Origin: an uncultured Caulobacteraceae bacterium
GTDB taxonomy: Bacteria; Pseudomonadota; Alphaproteobacteria; Caulobacterales; Caulobacteraceae
Direction of reading: 5' to 3'
NCBI GenBank assembly: GCA_903884915.1
Contig: CAISGS010000514.1
Span: 1 to 12,113 of the forward strand
DNA: 12,113 nucleotides
Numbering within the stretch: position 1 is the first letter of the stretch; every line of letters starts with the position of its first letter. The position numbers and the translations under genes were made by a program. The notes beneath the pieces were generated by a model, which saw nothing but the letters and a program-made list of their open reading frames with translations, ran no database searches and had not been told where the DNA came from. Positions 7,536 through 12,113 of this stretch are shown here, in pieces.

Positions 7536-7574
7536 TTAAAAACCGATCCTTAACCCGTGTAAGCAATGTATAAA
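7536..7574 (+). promoter_or_regulatory. Likely class II promoter of fliL
   Basis: TTAA (7536-7539) and TTAAC (7550-7554), CtrA-like half sites with a 10-nt rather than 7-nt spacer, precede a TATAAA (7569-7574, in TGTATAAAG) that is a good -10 element. The TTAAC overlaps the -35 position, as is common for CtrA-activated promoters. Start would be near 7581, leaving a leader of about 64 nt to the fliL ATG; a GATTC (7590-7594), a CcrM methylation site, lies just downstream. An alternative is TTGACCC (7502-7508) with CCGAAATC (7520-7527), which would be covered by the palindrome. Confidence 0.45.
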
Positions 7575-7644
7575 GAAGTGTAGTGCAAAGATTCTCGCTA
7601 AGGCCTTGTGGCCTCGAGATTTGAACGCGGACAGCAGTGAGACG

Positions 7645-8247
7645 ATGGCCAAAGATAAAGGCAAGAGCAAAGAAGCCCCAGAGGGCGAAGCCGCAGAAGC
7701 CTTCGAAGGCGAAGAGGGCGCACCTGCGAAGAAAAAGCTTCCGGTCCTGTTTATCGCCATCGGCGTGGCGGTGGCGCTTGTTCTCGGCGGCGGCGGTACT
7801 GCGGCCTTTTTGATCTTCGGCAAGAAGAAGCCGCCTGAAGCCCACGGCGAAAAGAAGCCTGAGAAAAAGGAAGAAAAGAAAAAGGAAGGCAAGGAAGGCG
7901 AGGGGGCTAAACCGGTTGGTATCGTTAAGGAGGGCCCGGACGGTGTGACCTTCTACACCCTGCCCGACATCACGGTGAACATGCAGTCCCCAGACAATCG
8001 TCCGACCTATATCAAGTTAAAACTGACGCTCGAATTGCCGAATGCCGAACTGGTTGAGGTATTGGAACCCAACATGCCGCGGATGCAGGACATGTTCCAA
8101 TCCTTCCTGCGTGAATTGCGGCCTGAAGATATGCAGGGCAGTCAGGGCAACTATCAGTTGCGGATGGAAATTCAGCGGCGGGTCAATCTGATTATTGCCC
8201 CTGCGAAAGTGAATGCAGTGCTGATCGAAGAGATGTTGATCAGCTAA
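7645..8247 (+). CDS. fliL: Flagellar basal body-associated protein FliL
   Basis: FliL is a single-pass inner-membrane protein that surrounds or supports the stator at the basal body. From the ATG at 7645 it has 200 residues. Residues 1-31 are a charged cytoplasmic tail; a single transmembrane helix spans about 32-58 (LPVLFIAIGVAVALVLGGGG onward); a striking Lys/Glu-rich linker follows (about 60-88); the periplasmic FliL domain occupies about 100-200, with YTLPDITVNMQS and RPTYIKLKLTLELPN and the C-terminal VNLIIAPAKVNAVLIEEMLI. An in-frame TTG at 7606 could extend the frame by 13 codons but lies in the probable leader. It is the first gene of the right-hand operon, 27 nt before fliM. Identification is secure. 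Confidence 0.95.
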   Translation: MAKDKGKSKEAPEGEAAEAFEGEEGAPAKKKLPVLFIAIGVAVALVLGGGGTAAFLIFGKKKPPEAHGEKKPEKKEEKKKEGKEGEGAKPVGIVKEGPDGVTFYTLPDITVNMQSPDNRPTYIKLKLTLELPNAELVEVLEPNMPRMQDMFQSFLRELRPEDMQGSQGNYQLRMEIQRRVNLIIAPAKVNAVLIEEMLIS

Positions 8248-8274
8248 GGGTGTTATCCTAGCCGAACGGGAATC

Positions 8275-9357
8275 ATGGCTGACGAAAACGACCCCTCGAC
8301 TGATTTGAACGCTGGAGCCAATCTAGCGAACGCCGCCGATGGCATGGGCGGTGGCGACGAACCCTTGCCCGGTGCAGAGCGGATCCTAAATCAGGAAGAG
8401 ATCGACAGTCTTCTCGGCTTCTATCTCAATGATGACGAAGACGACGAAAATACCGGCATTCGGTCGATCATCAATTCGGCCTTGGTCAGCTACGAGCGGC
8501 TGCCCATGCTCGAGATCGTCTTTGACCGCCTCGTGCGGTTGATGACCACGAGCCTGCGTAACTTCACCTCTGACAATGTCGAAGTGTCGTTGGATAGTAT
8601 CTCGTCTATCCGGTTCGGCGATTACCTCAACTCGATCCCTTTGCCCGCCATCCTCGCCGTCTTTCGCGCCGAGGAACTGGACAATTACGGGCTTCTGACC
8701 GTCGACTCCAATCTGATCTATTCCATCGTTGACGTGCTGCTTGGCGGTCGTCGCGGTACCGCGGCCATGCGCATTGAAGGGCGTCCCTACACCACCATCG
8801 AGCGGGCGCTGGTCCAACGGATGATCGAAGTGATCTTGGCTGATGCCAAGCTGGCCTTTGAGCCCCTGACCCCCTTGACGTTCAATCTGGATCGTCTGGA
8901 AACCAATCCTCGGTTTGCGGCCATTGCCCGTCCGGCCAATGCGGCCATTCTGGTCAAGCTGCGGATCGATATGGAAGACCGGGGCGGTCGCGTCGAGCTG
9001 CTCTTGCCCTACGCCACGCTTGAGCCCATTCGAAAAATGCTCCTGCAGCAGTTCATGGGCGAGAAGTTTGGCCGCGATAATATCTGGGAAAGCCACCTTG
9101 CGACCGAGCTTTGGACCACTCAGATGGAGGTCCGCTGCGTTCTGGACGAGCAGAAGATCAATCTTCAGCGGGTTCTGGATTTCAAGGTCGGCGATACGCT
9201 GATGCTCAACGCGACGGCTGACAGCCTTGTTGAGCTTCGAGCAGGGTCTATTCCTTTGACCCAAGGCCGCATGGGCCGACGCAACCACTCCATCGCCGTT
9301 CGGGTCGAGACCTCTTTGTCGGAATCGACCAAGAGGGCCATTCGGAAGGACCTATGA
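8275..9357 (+). CDS. fliM: Flagellar motor switch protein FliM
   Basis: FliM sits in the cytoplasmic C ring, binds phospho-CheY and reverses rotation through FliG. The 360-residue protein has the CheY-binding motif LNQEEIDSLLGF at 38-49, unusually preceded by about 37 residues of Gly/Asp/Ala-rich sequence and followed by an acidic run (LNDDEDDENTG, 51-61). The middle domain (about 62-260) includes VFDRLVRLMTTSLRNFTSDN, LTVDSNLIYSIVDVLLGG and GGRRG (157-161, the GGxG-type switching motif); the C-terminal SpoA domain covers roughly 270-345. Length is slightly above usual because of the N-terminal extension. It follows fliL by 27 nt, with a weak GGGA ribosome-binding sequence, and its stop overlaps the next gene by 4 nt. 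Confidence 0.98.
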   Translation: MADENDPSTDLNAGANLANAADGMGGGDEPLPGAERILNQEEIDSLLGFYLNDDEDDENTGIRSIINSALVSYERLPMLEIVFDRLVRLMTTSLRNFTSDNVEVSLDSISSIRFGDYLNSIPLPAILAVFRAEELDNYGLLTVDSNLIYSIVDVLLGGRRGTAAMRIEGRPYTTIERALVQRMIEVILADAKLAFEPLTPLTFNLDRLETNPRFAAIARPANAAILVKLRIDMEDRGGRVELLLPYATLEPIRKMLLQQFMGEKFGRDNIWESHLATELWTTQMEVRCVLDEQKINLQRVLDFKVGDTLMLNATADSLVELRAGSIPLTQGRMGRRNHSIAVRVETSLSESTKRAIRKDL

Positions 9358-9875
9358 ACCTGATCCCGATCATCCTTAATGTCTTGCTCGCGGTGTTGCT
9401 GATGGCAGCGCTCCTTGTCGGCTGGCGCCTAGAGCGCCGGCTCAAGGACTTGCGCCAGAGCCACCTGAGTTTCGCTAAGGCGGTGCAAGAGTTGGATGTG
9501 GCAGCCCTTCGTGCTCAGGCGGGCCTTGATCAGTTGCGCATTGCCGCGGACGAGGCTGGCGATGTTTTGGGCGACCGGCTGATCCGGGCACGGGAAATGT
9601 CGGAAAAGCTTCAAGCCATGATCGCCACGGCCAAAAAGGTCAGCGAAGAACGCCGTCCGGTGCCAGAGCCGCCTGTCCGCGTTCGCGCCCGTGCTCAGTC
9701 CGATATGCTGGAGCTTTCGCCCGCCGATAGGGTGCCTGCCGCGCCTGCGCCGCGCAGCCGCATGCCCCTGATGGAAATGGACGACGACCTCTTCACCGGA
9801 CCGGACCTGTCAGAGGCCGATTCCGAGCCTAAACCCGCCCAATCGCGGCGTAATCTTTTCGGAGGCCGTCGATGA
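9354..9875 (+). CDS. pflI: Bitopic membrane protein with proline-rich tail, PflI/DUF6468-like
   Basis: The 173-residue protein has one N-terminal transmembrane helix (about 3-24), a charged and probably coiled helical region (about 25-99, LERRLKDLRQSHLSFAKAVQ onward), and a Pro/Arg-rich disordered tail (about 101-136) with an acidic stretch and a basic end. This matches the alphaproteobacterial family found right after fliM; in Caulobacter crescentus a bitopic protein of the flagellar cluster, PflI, is needed to place the flagellum at the pole. The symbol is assigned from architecture and locus from memory, not from alignment, so treat it as probable. The ATG overlaps the fliM stop by 4 nt and AAGGA lies just upstream; its own stop overlaps the next gene by 4 nt. 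Tight coupling to fliM suggests a flagellar role. Confidence 0.75.
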   Translation: MNLIPIILNVLLAVLLMAALLVGWRLERRLKDLRQSHLSFAKAVQELDVAALRAQAGLDQLRIAADEAGDVLGDRLIRAREMSEKLQAMIATAKKVSEERRPVPEPPVRVRARAQSDMLELSPADRVPAAPAPRSRMPLMEMDDDLFTGPDLSEADSEPKPAQSRRNLFGGRR

Positions 9876-10807
9876 GGCCCGTCCCTCGTATCCTGCCCAT
9901 TATTGCTGTGACCATCGGCGGCGTTTTGGCGATCAACGCCCTATCAGGTTTGCGGGATCTGCCGCAGTTGATGTCCGGCGCAAAGGCCTTTGCGCAAGGC
10001 GTGACGGGTGCCAAACCGGATGGGACCAAGGGCGCGCCTGCAAAGGGCCCCGAGGCGGCCAAGCCCGGCGAAAAGCCATCGGTTCCTGCGGATGGGGCAA
10101 AGCTAGCGAAAGCGGCTACGACCCCTGCCGAGGGCGGCGAAATCCAAATGGCCGCCAACACCACCAACAGCCCCTATTCTGGCTCCATCTTGGCAGCGAG
10201 CAAGTCCGGTGCCTTGGCGGCTCCCGCAACCAAGTCTGTTGCCAAGTCAGCGGCGATCTGTGCGCCGACGGCGGCTGAACTGGCCAAGGAGGCCGGTATG
10301 TCGCCTGCTGAACTTCGTGTTTTGCAGAGCCTCGGCACGCGCCGAGGGCAGTTGGACCAGCGCGAGAAGGACCTTGATGTCCAGCTTCAACTCATAGCCG
10401 CCGCGGAAGCCAAGCTCGATGGAAAGATTAAGTCTCTGAATGGCCTAAAGGGGCAGGTTCAGTCTTTGATTGGCCAAGCCGATGCGCAGCAGCAGGCGGA
10501 AAATGATCGGTTGATCCGCGTCTATGAGGCCATGAAGCCCAAGGATGCCGCCGCTCGCTTTAGCCTATTGGAAGACAGTGTTCGTATTCCCATCGCCTTG
10601 AAGATGAAGGAAAAGTCGCTGTCAGCCATCTTGGCGCAGATGTCTGCCCCAGACGCCAAGGCCTTGACCGAGCGTCTCGCCAACCGATTTGCCGCTGCCC
10701 GTGCCGTCGCTGATGCACGCGCGGCTGTGACGGCGGCTCCGCCTGCGACCCCGGCCAAGCCTGCCGCTGCGGGTCCAGCCAAGGCCGCGCCTCGCAAGGC
10801 GGGCTAG
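9872..10807 (+). CDS. MotE-like flagellar accessory protein with coiled coil
   Basis: The 311-residue protein begins with a hydrophobic segment (about 5-24) that may be an uncleaved anchor or signal peptide, so most of it is likely periplasmic. An Ala/Pro/Lys-rich linker (about 45-125) is followed by a coiled-coil region (about 144-214) and an MgtE-N-like helical module (about 214-265, RVYEAMKPKDAAARFSLLED and SAILAQMSAPDAKALTERLA). This layout matches MotE-type proteins (COG3334); in Sinorhizobium, MotE is a chaperone for the periplasmic motor protein MotC. A motor role here is an inference. A strong GGAGG 6 nt upstream supports the ATG. The gene starts inside the stop of the preceding gene. 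The tail is Ala/Pro-rich and low complexity. Confidence 0.8.
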   Translation: MRPVPRILPIIAVTIGGVLAINALSGLRDLPQLMSGAKAFAQGVTGAKPDGTKGAPAKGPEAAKPGEKPSVPADGAKLAKAATTPAEGGEIQMAANTTNSPYSGSILAASKSGALAAPATKSVAKSAAICAPTAAELAKEAGMSPAELRVLQSLGTRRGQLDQREKDLDVQLQLIAAAEAKLDGKIKSLNGLKGQVQSLIGQADAQQQAENDRLIRVYEAMKPKDAAARFSLLEDSVRIPIALKMKEKSLSAILAQMSAPDAKALTERLANRFAAARAVADARAAVTAAPPATPAKPAAAGPAKAAPRKAG

Positions 10808-10817
10808 AGCGAAACCG

Positions 10818-12113
10818 ATGGTCCTGACGTCTAACCGCCGAAGCAGACTGAAGGCCAGCGTCGCGCTGGCCTCTATGCTGGTGGTTGCCTTACCCCCTCC
10901 GGGCGTGGCGCAGGTCCGCAGGCCAACGGCAGCACCTGCCGCCTCTGAGGCCGTGGGACCGCTAGATGTTCGCGTGGCCAAGAGCGAGGCCTTTTCACGG
11001 GTTGAGTTTCGATGGTCGGTCCCGACACGGGCAACGATCAGCCGGGACGGACAAGCGATCCTTGTGCGGTTCAATCGAAACGCCAAGCCGGACATATCGC
11101 GCCTGAGGGTCAGTCCTCCGCCCTACATTAAGACCGCTGAAGCCAAGCTGGTCGGCACCGGTTTGGAAGTCAGGATTGAACTGACCGACGATGCCGATTT
11201 CATTTCCGGCCAGGCCGATGGCGGCAGCTATATCAATATCTTTAAGCGCAAGGACCCTGAGGCGAAGGCCGCAGCGACTGAGGCCGCGCAACTCGATCCC
11301 GTCTCAGAGGTCGGCTCAGAGGGGGGCGGAGCGATGCGTCCCGATCCGCGACCCGACGATGGCATCGTGCCGGTGACGGGAAAGGTCGAGAACGGGCAGT
11401 CGGTCCTGCGGTTCGCTTGGAAGGCCCCATTGGGCGCGGCCGTTTTCCGCCGCGGTGACGCGCTCTGGATCGTCTTTGATGGCAAGGCCCAACTGGATCT
11501 GTCCAAGGTCGCCAAATCTTTACCGCAGGTGCGCGATCCTCGGGCGGTGCAGGGCGAGGACTATACGGCCTTAAGGCTGGTCGTGCCTCAGGCGACATCG
11601 GTCAATGCCAGCTCTGAGGGCCCGGTCTGGGCCATCGGTATCGGTCCCTCATCAGCGACAACCTCAACCTTGATCAAGGTCGGACGGGACGAGCGTGGCG
11701 TGCCCCCCAGCTTGACGGCGACGGTTGCGGGCGCAACCCACGTGGCTTGGATCAATGATCCCGTGGTCGGAGACCGGATCGGCGTCGTCACCGCCTTGGC
11801 CCCGGCAAAGGGTCTTCCATCGCGGCGAGATTATGTTGAGGCAGCCTTCTTGCGCTCGTCGCAGGGCTTGGCCATTGAGCCCTATGTCGACGACCTCGAA
11901 GTCTTTGTCACAGGCGATATTGTCCGTATTGGCAGGCCGAGGGGCCTAGCCCTCTCAGGCAAGGCCGCGGTCAAGCAGATCGCCGCTCAGTCCGGCGCAC
12001 CGCAACCGGCGGCCATGCCCGCCCTGATCGATTTCAAGGGCTGGTCCGAGACGGGATCCGGCGGGTTCTTGGGCCGCTACCATGCCTTGATGGAGGCTGC
12101 GACCGATGAGGCC
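10818..12113 (+). CDS. Exported protein of unknown function with duplicated beta domain (partial)
   Basis: The frame runs open from an ATG at 10818 to the window end (432 codons seen). A Sec-type signal peptide is clear: basic start (NRRSRLK), hydrophobic run 12-30, likely cleavage after GVAQ (32) or nearby. Residues 49-144 and 184-277 are an ungapped internal repeat at 135-residue spacing, matching at F64/F199, W66/W201, P69/P204, R76/R211, G78/G213, F85/F220 and D92/D227. The repeats look beta-rich, like AMIN-type periplasmic modules, but I do not recognise the family with confidence. Related large exported proteins, some with tetratricopeptide repeats, occur downstream of fliM in Caulobacterales, so a C-terminal repeat region may lie beyond the edge. 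It starts 10 nt after the MotE-like gene, probably in the same operon. A role in the periplasmic part of the flagellum or motor is only inferred from location. Confidence 0.8.
   Translation, partial: MVLTSNRRSRLKASVALASMLVVALPPPGVAQVRRPTAAPAASEAVGPLDVRVAKSEAFSRVEFRWSVPTRATISRDGQAILVRFNRNAKPDISRLRVSPPPYIKTAEAKLVGTGLEVRIELTDDADFISGQADGGSYINIFKRKDPEAKAAATEAAQLDPVSEVGSEGGGAMRPDPRPDDGIVPVTGKVENGQSVLRFAWKAPLGAAVFRRGDALWIVFDGKAQLDLSKVAKSLPQVRDPRAVQGEDYTALRLVVPQATSVNASSEGPVWAIGIGPSSATTSTLIKVGRDERGVPPSLTATVAGATHVAWINDPVVGDRIGVVTALAPAKGLPSRRDYVEAAFLRSSQGLAIEPYVDDLEVFVTGDIVRIGRPRGLALSGKAAVKQIAAQSGAPQPAAMPALIDFKGWSETGSGGFLGRYHALMEAATDEA

Noticed and set aside
7606..7644. TTG-initiated extension of fliL
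   Set aside because: It lies in the predicted leader, has no ribosome-binding site, and the ATG at 7645 gives the normal FliL N-terminus.
7489..7845. Minus-strand frame across the fliL promoter and 5' end
   Set aside because: It overlaps the regulatory region and fliL antisense and shows only a low-complexity Phe/Ser-rich or Arg-rich translation from the Lys/Glu linker.
8386..9288. 300-codon open frame on the minus strand opposite fliM
   Set aside because: It is fully antisense to the strongly conserved fliM, has no recognisable motif or ribosome-binding site, and its composition is what the complement of a GC-rich gene would give.
1..12113. Mobile element, CRISPR array, phage, toxin-antitoxin or other defence system
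   Set aside because: No direct repeats with spacers, transposase, integrase or terminal repeats were seen, and every large stretch is accounted for by conserved housekeeping or flagellar genes.

Overview
The window looks like an ordinary chromosomal segment from a polarly flagellated alphaproteobacterium, most likely of the Caulobacterales. The base composition is moderately GC-rich. The flgF-flgG-flgA-flgH operon lies divergent from fliL-fliM plus three accessory genes, and the intergenic region carries sequences resembling sigma-54, FlbD and CtrA sites. No RNA gene, insertion sequence, CRISPR array, phage remnant or integrative element was seen. Two genes run off the ends: dxs at the left and a large exported protein at the right.

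Left block (about 1-4200, all minus strand). Read in the direction of transcription, the genes are a class II histone-deacetylase-like hydrolase, a histidine (phosphoglycerate-mutase type) phosphatase, xseB, a CsaA-type tRNA-binding-fold protein, ispA and dxs. From xseB to ispA the genes are separated by 8 nt or overlap by 4 nt. IspA and Dxs belong to the MEP isoprenoid pathway: Dxs makes deoxyxylulose 5-phosphate and IspA makes farnesyl diphosphate. XseB is the small subunit of exonuclease VII.

Middle block (4253-7382, minus strand). The order flgF, flgG, flgA, flgH codes for the proximal and distal rod, the P-ring chaperone and the L-ring lipoprotein. The genes are tightly packed (31 nt gap, 4 nt gap, 4 nt overlap). 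A sigma-54-type promoter with exact -24/-12 geometry lies just upstream of flgF. Promoter and ribosome-binding site together favour a GTG start for flgF.

Divergent regulatory region (7383-7644). It holds the sigma-54 promoter, a perfect CGGCA-N5-TGCCG palindrome about 100 bp upstream of the predicted flgF start (the expected place for a FlbD/ftr enhancer), a near-consensus CtrA box, and a likely class II promoter for fliL.

Right block (7645-12113, plus strand). fliL and fliM (basal body and switch) are followed by three genes that are translationally coupled or nearly so: a bitopic membrane protein with a proline-rich tail (PflI/DUF6468 type), a MotE-like protein with an N-terminal membrane anchor and coiled coil, and the first 432 codons of an exported protein that carries an internal tandem duplication of a beta-rich domain. 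These last genes are the least understood part of the window. Everything else is recognisable core biology.
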